Shown: positions 53,426-64,000 of the stretch, one piece after another
Position numbering within the stretch: the first letter of the stretch is position 1
How the letters are laid out: each line of letters begins with the position of its first letter
From: Gemmobacter serpentinus
Lineage (GTDB): Bacteria; Pseudomonadota; Alphaproteobacteria; Rhodobacterales; Rhodobacteraceae
Assembly (NCBI RefSeq): GCF_008973825.1
Contig: NZ_WCHR01000002.1
Coordinates: 1-64,000 of the forward strand
DNA: 64,000 bases
Direction of reading: 5' to 3'
Position numbers and translations under genes: made by a program
The notes under the pieces: generated by a model
Database searches by the model: none
Seen by the model: only the letters and a program-made list of their open reading frames with translations
Told to the model about the DNA's origin: nothing

Positions 53426-54520
53426 ATGGCAAAGCCGCCGCTTCTGTTGATTGCAGCCGGGGGCACCGGCGGGCATATGTTCCCGGCACAGGCCTTGGCC
53501 GAGGCGATGCTGGCACTTGGCTGGCGGGTGAAGCTGTCGACCGATGCACGCGGCGCCCGCTATGCCGGGGGCTTTCCGGCAGCGGTGGAGATCGAGGAAG
53601 TGTCTTCGGCCACTTTCGCGCGGGGGGGCGCGCTGGCGAAATTGCTGGTGCCGTTCCGCATCATCGGCGGCGTGGCCTCTGCCGCGCTTGCGATGCTGCG
53701 TGACCGGCCAGCGGTTGTGGTGGGCTTTGGCGGCTATCCGTCGATCCCGGCCATTGCGGCGGCGACGCTGTTGCGCCGCCCGCGCATGATCCATGAACAG
53801 AACGGCATTCTGGGCCGGGTGAACCAGAGTTTTGCCCGCAGGGTCAATCTGGTCGCTTGCAGCATCTGGCCCACCGCCCTGCCTTCGGGGGTGGAGGGGA
53901 TCCATACCGGCAATCCGGTGCGTCAGGCCGTGCTGGACCGCGCCGGGGCACCCTATATCATGCCGGGCGACTATCCGATGAGCCTTGTGGTCATCGGCGG
54001 CAGCCAGGGGGCGCGCATCCTGTCGGATGTGGTGCCCGAGGCGATCGCCGCCCTGCCCGAAGGGCTGCGCCGCAATCTGCGCGTGGCCCATCAGGCGCGG
54101 GCCGAGGATCTGGACCGCGTGGTCGAGACCTATGCAAATGCCGGCATCCATGCCGAGGTCGAGCCGTTCTTTGCCGATATCCCGCGCCGTCTGTCCGAGG
54201 CGCAGCTGGTGGTCTCGCGCTCTGGCGCGTCCTCCATCGCCGATATCTCGGTGATCGGGCGGCCCGCGATCCTTATCCCCTTTGCGGCGGCCCTTGGCGA
54301 TCACCAGACGGCCAATGCCCGCGGGCTGGTTTCCGCCGATGCGGCGATCCTGATCCCTGAATCTGCCCTTGACCCCGCGACGCTCTCGGCGCACATCGCC
54401 GCGGTGCTGTCGCACCCGGAGGCTGCCGGGCGGATGGCTGCCAATGCCCTGGCACAAGGGCGCCCCGACGCGACCGAGCGTCTGGTGGCGCTGGTGCAGC
54501 GTCTGGCGCATGAAGATTGA
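53426..54520 (+). CDS. murG: Lipid II synthase MurG
   Basis: Peripheral inner-membrane transferase adding GlcNAc to lipid I. 364 residues: [18 protein letters not shown] near residue 10 (lipid I loop), [11 protein letters not shown] near 95, [21 protein letters not shown] near 192 and [22 protein letters not shown] near 268 for UDP-GlcNAc binding. Typical length. The next gap (54521-54605) contains short TGACCCGG-like direct repeats. Confidence 0.97.
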   Translation: MAKPPLLLIAAGGTGGHMFPAQALAEAMLALGWRVKLSTDARGARYAGGFPAAVEIEEVSSATFARGGALAKLLVPFRIIGGVASAALAMLRDRPAVVVGFGGYPSIPAIAAATLLRRPRMIHEQNGILGRVNQSFARRVNLVACSIWPTALPSGVEGIHTGNPVRQAVLDRAGAPYIMPGDYPMSLVVIGGSQGARILSDVVPEAIAALPEGLRRNLRVAHQARAEDLDRVVETYANAGIHAEVEPFFADIPRRLSEAQLVVSRSGASSIADISVIGRPAILIPFAAALGDHQTANARGLVSADAAILIPESALDPATLSAHIAAVLSHPEAAGRMAANALAQGRPDATERLVALVQRLAHED

Positions 54521-54605
54521 CCTTGACCCCGTTGCCTGACACGGCCCGGCCGCCCGTCTTGATTTGACCTGACCCGGCCCGGCGACTTGACCCGGAAAGA
54601 ACCAG

Positions 54606-56018
54606 ATGAACGCCGCGACCAAACTGCCCCTCGAACTTGGCCCCATCCATTTCGTGGGCATCGGCGGCATCGGCATGTCGGGCATTGCCGAGGTGCTGAT
54701 CACGCTTGGCTATCGTGTGCAGGGCTCGGATTCCAAGGCCTCCAAGATCACCGACCGGCTGGTCAACCTCGGCGCGCAGTTCTTTGAGGGCCAAAGCGCC
54801 GCCAATATCGGCGAGGCGGCGGTGGTGGTGATTTCATCGGCCATCAAGAAGGGCAACCCCGAACTGGAAGAGGCGCGCCGCCGCAAGCTGCCCGTGGTGC
54901 GCCGGGCCGAGATGCTGGCGGAACTGATGCGCCTGCGCTCCAACATCGCCATCGCGGGAACCCATGGCAAGACCACGACCACGACGATGGTTGCAACCCT
55001 CTTGGACAAGGGCGGGTTTGACCCGACCGTGATCAATGGCGGTGTGATCCATGCCTATGGGTCGAACGCCCGCGCCGGGGCCGGGGAATGGATGGTGGTC
55101 GAGGCGGACGAATCTGATGGCAGCTTCAACCGGCTGCCCGCGACCATCGCCATCGTCACCAATATCGACCCCGAACATATGGAACACTGGGGCAGCTTTG
55201 ACGCGCTGCGCAAAGGCTTTCTCGATTTCGTCTCCAACATCCCGTTTTACGGGCTGGCGGTCTGCTGCACCGATCACCCCGAGGTGCAGACGCTGGTCGG
55301 CCGCCTGACCGACCGGCGCGTCGCGACCTTTGGCTTCAACGCCCAGGCCGATGTGCGGGCGGTGAACCTGCGCTATGCGGGCGGTGTCGCGCATTTCGAC
55401 ATCCTGCTGCAAAGTGAGGGGGATGACGCGAAGATCGAGGGCTGCACCCTGCCGATGCCGGGCGATCACAATGTCTCAAACGCATTGTCGGCGGTGGCGG
55501 TGGCGCGCCATCTGGGGATGAAGAAGGAAGAGATCCGCGAGGCGCTGGCGCAATTTGGCGGCGTGAACCGGCGTTTCACCAAAGTGGCCGAGGTGAATGG
55601 CGTGACCATCATCGACGATTATGGCCACCACCCGGTCGAGATCGCAGCTGTGCTGAAGGCCGCACGGCAGGCGATTGCGGGGCGCGACGGCGCGCGGGTG
55701 ATCGCGGTGCATCAGCCGCATCGCTATAGCCGCCTGTCCTCGCTGTTCGAGGAATTCTGCACCTGTTTCAACGAGGCCGATGTGGTGGGCATCGCCGATG
55801 TCTATGCGGCGGGTGAGGATCCGATCCCGGGTGCCAGCCGCGATGATCTGGTGGCGGGCCTGATCGCGCATGGCCATCGCCATGCCCGCGCGGTGCTGAA
55901 CGAGGATGATCTGGCGCGGCTTTGCCGTGAACAGGCGCGCCCCGGCGATATCTTCGTCTGTCTGGGGGCTGGCACGATCAGCGCCTGGGCCAATGCGCTG
56001 CCTGCCAAGCTCGCCTGA
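54606..56018 (+). CDS. murC: UDP-MurNAc:L-alanine ligase
   Basis: First amino-acid step of the murein precursor. 470 residues: [17 protein letters not shown] near 16, P-loop [18 protein letters not shown] near 115, [12 protein letters not shown], and [18 protein letters not shown] near 339, all MurC hallmarks. Intact. Confidence 0.97.
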   Translation: MNAATKLPLELGPIHFVGIGGIGMSGIAEVLITLGYRVQGSDSKASKITDRLVNLGAQFFEGQSAANIGEAAVVVISSAIKKGNPELEEARRRKLPVVRRAEMLAELMRLRSNIAIAGTHGKTTTTTMVATLLDKGGFDPTVINGGVIHAYGSNARAGAGEWMVVEADESDGSFNRLPATIAIVTNIDPEHMEHWGSFDALRKGFLDFVSNIPFYGLAVCCTDHPEVQTLVGRLTDRRVATFGFNAQADVRAVNLRYAGGVAHFDILLQSEGDDAKIEGCTLPMPGDHNVSNALSAVAVARHLGMKKEEIREALAQFGGVNRRFTKVAEVNGVTIIDDYGHHPVEIAAVLKAARQAIAGRDGARVIAVHQPHRYSRLSSLFEEFCTCFNEADVVGIADVYAAGEDPIPGASRDDLVAGLIAHGHRHARAVLNEDDLARLCREQARPGDIFVCLGAGTISAWANALPAKLA

Positions 56019-56050
56019 GCCGGAAAGGTGCCCGTTCGGGGCAGGGGGAT

Positions 56051-56073
56051 CAGGATTTTCGACGAAAATCCTG
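56051..56073. repeat. Palindromic repeat, family P (copy 4)
   Basis: CAGGATTTTCG-A-CGAAAATCCTG, perfect 11-bp arms about one base, in the 99-base murC-murB gap. Same core as copies 1-3. Here both neighbours run the same way, so it is not simply a terminator. Confidence 0.8.
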
Positions 56074-56117
56074 TGCCGCCCTTGCGTCGCCCGCGCGCCT
56101 TCGGCAAAACCCTTGCC

Positions 56118-57044
56118 ATGAGCGATTTCCCCACACCGCGCGGCGTGCTGACGCCGGACCGTCCCCTTGCCGATCTGACCTGGCTGCGCGTCGGCGGCCC
56201 GGCGGACTGGTTGTTCCAACCCGCAGATGAGGAAGATCTGGCGGCGTTTCTGGCGGGCTTGCCCGCCGATATCGCGGTTTTCCCGATGGGAGTGGGGTCG
56301 AACCTGATCGTGCGCGATGGTGGCATCCGGGCGGTGGTGATCCGGCTCGGGCGCGGCTTCAACGCCATCACGATCGAGGGCGACCGGGTGATCGCCGGGG
56401 CTGCGGCATTGGATGCCCATGTCGCGCGCAAGGCGGCCGAGGCCGGGCGCGATATCACCTTCCTGCGTACCATTCCCGGCTCCATCGGCGGGGCGGTGCG
56501 GATGAATGCGGGCTGCTACGGCCATTACGTTGCGGATTTTCTGGAAGAGGTCCGCATTGTCACCCGCGACGGCCAGATCCAGACCTTGTCTGCGGCGTCG
56601 CTGAACCTGCGCTACCGCCAATCCGATCTGCCGGAAGGCGCGGTGGTCATCAGCGCCACCTTCCGCACCGGGGCGGGGGATCCCGCGGCACTGGCCGCAC
56701 GGATGGAGGATCAGCTTGCCAGGCGCGATGCCTCGCAGCCCACCAAGGAGCGCAGCGCCGGGTCCACCTTTCGCAATCCGCTGGGGCGCAGCTCCACCGG
56801 GCTGGCCGACGACACGCATGAGTTGAAGGCCTGGAAGGTCATTGACGATGCCGGGATGCGCGGCGCGCGCATCGGGGGCGCGCAAATGAGCGAGAAACAT
56901 TCCAACTTCCTGATCAATGCGGGTGGTGCCTCTGCCGCAGATCTGGAAAATCTGGGCGAGGATGTGCGAAAAAGGGTTTTCCAAAACAGCGGGATCACGC
57001 TAGAATGGGAAATCATGCGCGTTGGTGAACCGGCGGCAAAATAA
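56118..57044 (+). CDS. murB: UDP-N-acetylenolpyruvoylglucosamine reductase
   Basis: FAD/NADPH reductase forming UDP-MurNAc. 308 residues from ATG 56118: [18 protein letters not shown] near 21, [39 protein letters not shown] near 127, and the late [13 protein letters not shown]. Type II-like length. The longer open frame upstream passes through the palindromic repeat and is not MurB-like. Confidence 0.96.
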   Translation: MSDFPTPRGVLTPDRPLADLTWLRVGGPADWLFQPADEEDLAAFLAGLPADIAVFPMGVGSNLIVRDGGIRAVVIRLGRGFNAITIEGDRVIAGAAALDAHVARKAAEAGRDITFLRTIPGSIGGAVRMNAGCYGHYVADFLEEVRIVTRDGQIQTLSAASLNLRYRQSDLPEGAVVISATFRTGAGDPAALAARMEDQLARRDASQPTKERSAGSTFRNPLGRSSTGLADDTHELKAWKVIDDAGMRGARIGGAQMSEKHSNFLINAGGASAADLENLGEDVRKRVFQNSGITLEWEIMRVGEPAAK

Positions 57045-57083
57045 CAAAAAATATCGGGGCGTTAGACCCTGAAGAGGCAGTAA

Positions 57084-58007
57084 ATGGCGGGCAAGTCGGG
57101 CAAGACGGGCCTCCGCATAGCAGTTTTGATGGGTGGACGTTCCGCTGAGCGGGAGGTTTCCTTGTCGTCGGGGCGTGAATGCGCCAATGCGTTGCGGGTG
57201 GCGGGTTACGAGGTGATCGAGGTCGATGCGGGCCCCGACCTTGTCGCGCGCCTGCAAGAGATCAAACCCGATTGCGTGTTCAACGCCCTGCATGGCCGCT
57301 GGGGCGAAGATGGCTGCGTGCAGGGCATTCTGGAATGGCTGCGCATTCCCTATACCCATTCCGGCGTGCTGGCATCCGCCCTTGCCATGGACAAGCAGCA
57401 TAGCAAGGCGGTCTATCGTGCTGCAGGCCTGCCGGTTCTGGAAAGCGTGATTGTCGCGCGGGAGGAGGCATCCTCCCGCCACGTCCTGCCGCCGCCCTAT
57501 GTGGTGAAACCCTATAATGAGGGGTCTTCCGTCGGGGTCTATATCGTGGCCGAGGGCGCAAACAGCCCGCCGAAACTGGCCGCTACCATGCCCGACCGGG
57601 TGATGGTGGAAACCTATGCGCCGGGGCACGAGCTGACCTGTGCGGTGCTGGGCGACCGGGCGCTGGCGGTGACCGATATCATCACCTCTGGCTGGTATGA
57701 TTACGACGCAAAATACAAGGCTGGTGGCTCGCGTCATGAGGTGCCGGCCAATATCCCGGTCGAGATCACCGAAGCGTGCAAGGATTACGCCCTTCGCGCC
57801 CATAACGCGCTTGGCTGCCGTGGCCTCAGCCGCAGCGATTTCCGCTGGGACGCGGCGCGCGGTCTGGACGGGCTGATCCTGCTGGAGACCAATACCCAAC
57901 CGGGGATGACACCGACCTCGCTCGCGCCGGAACAGGCCGCGCTGATGGGGATGGATTTTCCGACGCTGTGCCGCTGGATCGTGGAGGATGCCTCATGCGA
58001 CCGCTAG
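57084..58007 (+). CDS. ddl: D-alanine-D-alanine ligase
   Basis: ATP-grasp enzyme making D-Ala-D-Ala for MurF. 307 residues with [22 protein letters not shown] near 12, [48 protein letters not shown] and [20 protein letters not shown] for Mg-ATP binding. It overlaps ftsQ by 13 bases. Confidence 0.96.
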   Translation: MAGKSGKTGLRIAVLMGGRSAEREVSLSSGRECANALRVAGYEVIEVDAGPDLVARLQEIKPDCVFNALHGRWGEDGCVQGILEWLRIPYTHSGVLASALAMDKQHSKAVYRAAGLPVLESVIVAREEASSRHVLPPPYVVKPYNEGSSVGVYIVAEGANSPPKLAATMPDRVMVETYAPGHELTCAVLGDRALAVTDIITSGWYDYDAKYKAGGSRHEVPANIPVEITEACKDYALRAHNALGCRGLSRSDFRWDAARGLDGLILLETNTQPGMTPTSLAPEQAALMGMDFPTLCRWIVEDASCDR

Positions 58008-58966
58008 TGGCAGAGCGCAGATATGCGGCCCCCGGTACAGCCCCCAGCACGGGGCAGGCCTATCAGGCGCAGCCGCAACAGCCATCCGCCCCGGCGCAGC
58101 CGCAGGTGCGCCGTGATCCGGCGCCGACCCGCATGGCTTACCGGATGCAGCGTCTTTGGCTGACGCCGCTGTTTCGCGTGCTGGTGCGCGTGGGCATTCC
58201 GGGCTTTGTCATCGCGCTGGTGACCCTGCTGTGGCTTGGCAATGACGAGCGTCGTGCCGCCATGCTGGCCCGGGTCGACGAGATGCGCGAAGCGGTCGAG
58301 AACCGGCCTGAGTTTCGTGTCAATGTGCTGGAAATCACCGGGGCCTCGCCGTCGCTGGATGCCGCGATCCGCGATATGCTGGCGCTGAAGTTGCCGGTCT
58401 CCAGCTTCGATCTGGACCTGGAGGCCGCGCGTGCCAAGATCGCCACGCTGGACGCGGTGGAGAATGTGCTGGTCAAGGTCGGCGGCTCCGGCGCGCTGGA
58501 AGTGACGATCACCGAGCGGATCCCGGCGCTGATCCTGCGTCGCGGCGAGGAGTTGGACCTGCTGGATGGCAAGGGCCGCCGCGTCGCCCGCATCCTGAGC
58601 CGCGCCGATCGTCCCGATCTGCCGCTGGTGGCGGGCGAGGGCGCGAGCCTTGCCGCCGATGAGGCGCTGATGCTGGTGGCGGCCGCAGGTCCGATCCTGC
58701 CGCGTCTGCGTGGCCTTGTCCGCATCAGCGAACGCCGCTGGGATCTGGTGCTGGACCGTGGCCAGCGCATCCTCCTGCCTGCGCAAGACCCCGTTCGCGC
58801 GCTGGAACGCCTGCTGGCGCTCGACAAGGCGGAAGACCTTATGAACCGTGACGTCCTGACCATGGACCTGCGCAACCAGCAGCGTCCGACCCTTCGACTG
58901 GCCCCGGCGGCATTGCGTGAAATGCGCCGCTCCATGGGCCTCGTGACAGTGGAGAACGACCTGTGA
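57995..58966 (+). CDS. ftsQ: Cell division protein FtsQ
   Basis: Bitopic divisome scaffold. 323 residues from ATG 57995: Pro/Gln-rich cytoplasmic tail (about 1-55), one membrane segment near 68-88, POTRA domain starting [23 protein letters not shown], then the beta domain. GGAGG lies seven bases upstream, inside ddl. It overlaps the ftsA GTG by four bases. Confidence 0.94.
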   Translation: MRPLVAERRYAAPGTAPSTGQAYQAQPQQPSAPAQPQVRRDPAPTRMAYRMQRLWLTPLFRVLVRVGIPGFVIALVTLLWLGNDERRAAMLARVDEMREAVENRPEFRVNVLEITGASPSLDAAIRDMLALKLPVSSFDLDLEAARAKIATLDAVENVLVKVGGSGALEVTITERIPALILRRGEELDLLDGKGRRVARILSRADRPDLPLVAGEGASLAADEALMLVAAAGPILPRLRGLVRISERRWDLVLDRGQRILLPAQDPVRALERLLALDKAEDLMNRDVLTMDLRNQQRPTLRLAPAALREMRRSMGLVTVENDL

Positions 58967-60297
58967 CCGATCTCTATCAATCCCAACGGGCGATGCGGAA
59001 CATGCGCCGGGCTGCCATGCAGCGGGGCGTGGTCGCGATCCTTGATATCGGGTCGTCCAAGATTGCCTGCCTCGTGCTGCGCTTTGATGGCCCCGAACGC
59101 CGCCGCGAAAGCGATGGTGTGGGTTCCATGGCGGGGCAATCGCAGTTCCGTATCATCGGTGCGGCGACCACGCGCTCGCGCGGGGTCCGCTTCGGCGAGA
59201 TCCATGTGATGACCGAGACCGAAAGCGCGATCCGCACCGCCGTGCAGGCCGCGCAGAAAATGGCCAATGTGCGGGTCGATCACGTCATCGCCTGCTTCTC
59301 GGGTGCAGAGCCCCGCAGCTATGGCCTTGCGGGCGATATCGAACTGCAAGACAGCGTGGTGACCGAGCAGGATGTGGCACGGGTGCTGGCCGCCTGTGAC
59401 ATGCCCGATATCGGGCAGGGCCGCGAGGTGTTGCACGCACAGCCGGTGAACTTCGCGCTGGATCATCGATCGGGGCTTGGCGATCCGCGTGGGCAGATCG
59501 GCAACCGTCTGGCCTGCGACATGCACCTGCTGTCGGTCGAGGCATCGGTGGTGCAAAATCTGCTTTACTGCATCAAGCGCTGCGATCTGGAACTGGCGGG
59601 CATTGCGTCCTCGGCCTATGTTTCCGGCATTTCCAGCCTTGTGGAAGACGAGCAGGAGCTTGGGGCCGCCTGCATCGACATGGGCGGCGGTGCCACCGGC
59701 ATCTCGATCTTCATCAAGAAGCACATGATCTATTCGGATTCCGTGCGCATGGGGGGCGATCACATCACGCTCGACATTGCCAAGGGTCTGCAAGTGCCGA
59801 TGGCCGTGGCCGAGCGGATGAAGACCAAGCATGGCGGCGTTCACGCCACCAGCATGGATGACCGCGAGATGATCGAGATGGGCGGCGATAGCGGCGACTG
59901 GGAAAAGGACCGCCGCCGCGTCAGCCGGACCGAACTGATCGGCATCATGCGGCCGCGCGTCGAGGAAATCCTTGAGGAAGCGCGCGCCCGGTTGGATGCG
60001 GCGGGCTTTGACCATCTGCCCAGCCAGCAGATCGTGCTGACGGGGGGCGCAAGCCAGATCCCCGGTCTGGACATGCTGGCCGCGCGCATCCTGGGCCAGC
60101 GCGTCCGTCTGGGGCGCCCGCTGCGCATCCAGGGATTGCCGCAGGCGGTGACGGGGCCGGCATTCTCGTCTTCGGTGGGGCTGTGCCTCTTTGCGACCAG
60201 TCCGCAGGATGAATGGTGGGACTTCGACATCCCGACCGAGAAATATCCGGCGCGGTCGCTGAAGCGGGCCTTCAAATGGTTCAAGGACAACTGGTAA
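58963..60297 (+). CDS. ftsA: Cell division protein FtsA
   Basis: Actin-like membrane anchor of FtsZ. 444 residues: VAILDIGSSKIACLVLRF near 25-42, the 1C domain, CIDMGGGATGISIFIK near 240, and QIVLTGGASQIPGLDML near 350. The C-terminal tail ARSLKRAFKWFKDNW is an amphipathic membrane-targeting helix. Start is GTG 58963, overlapping ftsQ (GTGA). The next gap holds the ftsZ promoter region. Confidence 0.96.
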   Translation: MTDLYQSQRAMRNMRRAAMQRGVVAILDIGSSKIACLVLRFDGPERRRESDGVGSMAGQSQFRIIGAATTRSRGVRFGEIHVMTETESAIRTAVQAAQKMANVRVDHVIACFSGAEPRSYGLAGDIELQDSVVTEQDVARVLAACDMPDIGQGREVLHAQPVNFALDHRSGLGDPRGQIGNRLACDMHLLSVEASVVQNLLYCIKRCDLELAGIASSAYVSGISSLVEDEQELGAACIDMGGGATGISIFIKKHMIYSDSVRMGGDHITLDIAKGLQVPMAVAERMKTKHGGVHATSMDDREMIEMGGDSGDWEKDRRRVSRTELIGIMRPRVEEILEEARARLDAAGFDHLPSQQIVLTGGASQIPGLDMLAARILGQRVRLGRPLRIQGLPQAVTGPAFSSSVGLCLFATSPQDEWWDFDIPTEKYPARSLKRAFKWFKDNW

Positions 60298-60512
60298 ACC
60301 GCAATATCTCGCGCAGAAGGCGAAATCCCGCCGATATGGCGGGGTTTATCCCCCATATTTTGTGGGCGGAATCGCGTTTTTTTCGTGACGCCGCCAGTCA
60401 CTGTGGATAGAATTGAGGATAATTCGGAGAGTCCGCGCCCGGGACAGGTGTGGCTTACTCGCGAAATGAACGAAAAACTGGCGGCTCACAAGTATAAGCA
60501 GGCGGATTGGCG
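60298..60512 (+). promoter_or_regulatory. ftsA-ftsZ gap with hairpin and DnaA-box-like site
   Basis: 215 bases. ATATGG-C-GGGG-TTTAT-CCCCC-ATAT followed by TTTTG (60334-60361) could be a partial terminator. TGTGGATAG (60412-60420) differs in one base from a DnaA box read on the minus strand (TGTGGATAA). ATTGAGGATAATTC just after may hold a -10 (GATAAT, 60417-60433 area). A separate ftsZ promoter here is common in alphaproteobacteria; the site calls are by eye. Confidence 0.4.
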
Positions 60513-62210
<1,698 letters not shown>

Positions 62211-62221
62211 TTTCCCTGACG

Positions 62222-62236
62222 TTAAGGTAACATTAA
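62222..62236. promoter_or_regulatory. CtrA-type full site TTAA-N7-TTAA
   Basis: TTAAGGTAACATTAA starts 12 bases past the ftsZ stop. It is an exact fit to the CtrA consensus. As it lies before the ftsZ terminator and 224 bases from lpxC, its target is unclear. Confidence 0.4.
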
Positions 62237-62246
62237 TCAGGAGAAT

Positions 62247-62274
62247 GGCCCGGGTGTCCGGGCCTTTTTCTTTT
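62247..62274 (+). terminator. ftsZ intrinsic terminator
   Basis: GGCCCGG-GTGT-CCGGGCC followed by TTTTTCTTTT. It separates ftsZ from lpxC, which therefore needs its own promoter or read-through. Confidence 0.92.
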
Positions 62275-62459
62275 GTGGATCAATGTGTTGTGGGGCTATT
62301 GGCGGATTGTCGCATCGCATTCGTTCCAGTGTTACAACCGGTTACAAAGAGTGAGTTGTTCATTTTGCCCCCCCGGACTACCTAAACTTCGCGGCTATGT
62401 CTGACAGGAATGTGCCTGGCGGATGGGGTCGTGGATCTGGCCAACTTTGGGGGCTGAAC

Positions 62460-63380
62460 GTGCAGAACACCTTGAAATCACCTGCGGTCTTTACCGGACT
62501 GGGGCTGCATTCCGGGGAAGCGGTGCGCATGGTCGTGCATCCGGCGCCGGTTGACACCGGGGTCTGGTTCCGCCGTGCCGATCTGTCCGGCTCTGACGCG
62601 CTGATCCCGGCCCGCTGGGATGCGGTCGTGCAATCCAAGCTGTGCACCCTTGTCGCCAATCCGGCGGGGGCTTCGGTTTCCACCATCGAACATATCATGG
62701 CGGCCCTTGCGGGGATGGCCATCCACAACGCCCTGATCGAGATCGACGGGCCGGAAGTGCCGATCCTTGATGGCTCGTCGGAGCCTTTCGTGCAGAAATT
62801 CCTTGAAATCGGTCTGGTGCGTCAGGACGCCCCGGTGCGCGCGATCCGCGTGCTGAAAGCCGTCGAGGTGCGCGATGGCGATGCCGTGGCCCGTCTGGAA
62901 CCGTCAGAGAATCTTGAGATCGATTTCCGCATCGACTTTGCCGAAGCAGGCATTGGCCGTCAGGAAAAGCACCTGTCGATGGCCAATGGCGCCTTCGTGC
63001 GTGAACTTTGCGACAGCCGCACCTTCTGTCTGCAAGCGGATGTGGACCGGATGCGCGCCAATGGTCTGGCGCTTGGCGGCACCCTGGAAAACGCGGTCGT
63101 CTTTGAGGATGGCGAAGTGCTGAGCCCGGGTGGCCTGCGCCACAATGATGAGCCGGTGCGCCACAAGATGCTGGATGCGCTTGGCGATCTGTCGCTGGCA
63201 GGTGGACCGATTCTGGGCCGCTACACGGGCATCCGCGCCGGTCATGCGATGACCAACCGTCTGCTGCGCGCATTGTTTGCCGATCCGACCGCTTACCGCT
63301 TTGTCGATGTCGGTGGCACGACGGAGCGTAAGCTGCCGGGCATGGGCGTGCATCGCGGGGATTTGCCGATCCGGCATTGA
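62460..63380 (+). CDS. lpxC: UDP-3-O-acyl-N-acetylglucosamine deacetylase
   Basis: Committed zinc-dependent step of lipid A synthesis. 306 residues from GTG 62460, which gives the usual QNTLKSPAVFTGLGLHSG start. Zinc ligands H78 (TIEHIMAAL) and H235/D239 (HKMLD) are present, as is the catalytic Glu/His region SGRY-like block. ATG 62397 is an in-frame alternative adding 21 residues not seen in the family. Its activity links envelope lipid supply to the neighbouring division genes. Confidence 0.95.
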   Translation: MQNTLKSPAVFTGLGLHSGEAVRMVVHPAPVDTGVWFRRADLSGSDALIPARWDAVVQSKLCTLVANPAGASVSTIEHIMAALAGMAIHNALIEIDGPEVPILDGSSEPFVQKFLEIGLVRQDAPVRAIRVLKAVEVRDGDAVARLEPSENLEIDFRIDFAEAGIGRQEKHLSMANGAFVRELCDSRTFCLQADVDRMRANGLALGGTLENAVVFEDGEVLSPGGLRHNDEPVRHKMLDALGDLSLAGGPILGRYTGIRAGHAMTNRLLRALFADPTAYRFVDVGGTTERKLPGMGVHRGDLPIRH

Positions 63381-63532
63381 GGGCGGCGCGAAGGTCGCCC
63401 CAAGCCGAAAGGCGTTTTGCGCAGCCGATTTTTCTGTGCTAGGACAAGCCGAACACCCTGCGGCCTCTGTCGTGGGAAGTGCTTCCGCCCCTTTTATGCC
63501 GGGCGGCGCAGGCAGGAATTGACGAGGCAGAC

Positions 63533-64000
63533 GTGCGAAAGATCAGTGGCGGAACTTCGGGCGCGGGCATCCTGAGCGGCTTGCTGCTGACGGCCTTTCT
63601 GGCAGGCTGCGGCGGTGGCGCGGCGAAAGAACCGGCGCTGGATACGTTGAGTGCGGAACAGATCTTCAAACGGGGCGAATACACCCTTGAGGAAGAGAAC
63701 CGCCCGGACGATGCCATCCGCTACTTCGCCGAGATCGAGCGCCTTTACCCCTATTCCGATTGGGCGCGGCGCGCCCTGATCATGCAGGCCTTCACCTATC
63801 ACAAGGCCAAGGAATACGAGGATGCCCGTCAGGCCTCGCAACGTTTCCTCGACTATTATCCGGGGGATGAGGACGCGGCCTATGCGAAATATCTGCTGGC
63901 CTTGTCTTATTACGATCAGATCGACGAGGTCGGTCGCGATCAGGGCCTGACCTTCCAGGCGCTGCAGGCGTTGCGCGAAGTGATCGAGGAATATCCCAAT
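63533..64000 (+). CDS. bamD: Outer-membrane assembly lipoprotein BamD (partial)
   Basis: N-terminal 156 codons; the gene runs off the right edge. GTG 63533 follows GAGG. Signal peptide with lipobox LAGC near residue 23-26, then TPR-like helices (FKRGEYTLEEENRPDDAIRYFAEIERLYPYSDWARRALIMQAFTYHKAKEYEDARQASQRFLDYYPGDEDAAYAKYLLALSYYDQI), the BamD/ComL pattern. It follows lpxC as in other Rhodobacterales. Confidence 0.93.
   Translation, partial: MRKISGGTSGAGILSGLLLTAFLAGCGGGAAKEPALDTLSAEQIFKRGEYTLEEENRPDDAIRYFAEIERLYPYSDWARRALIMQAFTYHKAKEYEDARQASQRFLDYYPGDEDAAYAKYLLALSYYDQIDEVGRDQGLTFQALQALREVIEEYPN

Overview
The window is high-GC chromosomal DNA of an alphaproteobacterium, almost certainly from the Rhodobacter/Paracoccus group (Rhodobacteraceae sensu lato). 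The division and cell-wall (dcw) cluster running mraZ to ftsZ-lpxC-bamD, the hisE/F/A and hisH/B blocks, DUF1127, DUF3572 and DUF2161 genes, RTX repeats and two Rhodobacter-type small-RNA loci all fit. No phage, transposase, integrase or CRISPR locus was found, so this looks like core chromosome. The right end cuts through bamD; the left 343 bases hold no gene I can recognise.

Layout. 0.3-9.6 kb: a nhaA antiporter gene behind a strong promoter and structured leader, metG, an IsdG-like monooxygenase, pth, an aldo/keto reductase, two overlapping lipoprotein genes, a Nudix hydrolase with a DUF983 protein, and a four-EF-hand exported protein. 9.8-15.7 kb: an ECF sigma factor with a membrane partner and a periplasmic sensor-like protein, a PleD-type diguanylate cyclase, DUF3572, a HAD phosphatase and a solitary MttB-family methyltransferase. 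15.8-22.2 kb: an O-acetylhomoserine sulfhydrylase, an RTX protein, a glycosyltransferase and a KefB-like antiporter. 22.2-30.8 kb: dimethylargininase, tRNA-Tyr, rlmB, a CoA-binding protein, histidine genes hisE, hisF, hisA, hisH and hisB interrupted by glsA and two opposite genes, then two tRNA-Gly copies. 31-38.9 kb: pyruvate carboxylase and uvrD/pcrA diverging from a region with three LacI-type operators, then a BenE transporter.

39.0-39.8 kb is the most striking part. A small DUF1127 gene is followed on the minus strand by ten consecutive hairpins, each showing a CCUCCUCCC-type loop. They are arranged as five two-hairpin units, and the last resembles a terminator. This matches the CcsR / cuckoo small-RNA family that follows the DUF1127 gene ccaF1 in Rhodobacter sphaeroides, where four units are known.

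40-64 kb: mrp, then an approximately 830-base regulatory region ahead of mraZ. It holds ten-base-periodic TGGGA boxes, likely MraZ operators, and a structured RNA ending in a strong terminator, the position of the R. sphaeroides sRNA UpsM. The dcw cluster then runs mraZ-rsmH-ftsL-ftsI-murE-murF-mraY-(DUF2161)-[murD reversed]-ftsW-murG-murC-murB-ddl-ftsQ-ftsA-ftsZ-lpxC-bamD. Most junctions overlap or nearly so. murD alone is inverted. Two families of short dispersed palindromic repeats lie in intergenic gaps across the window.
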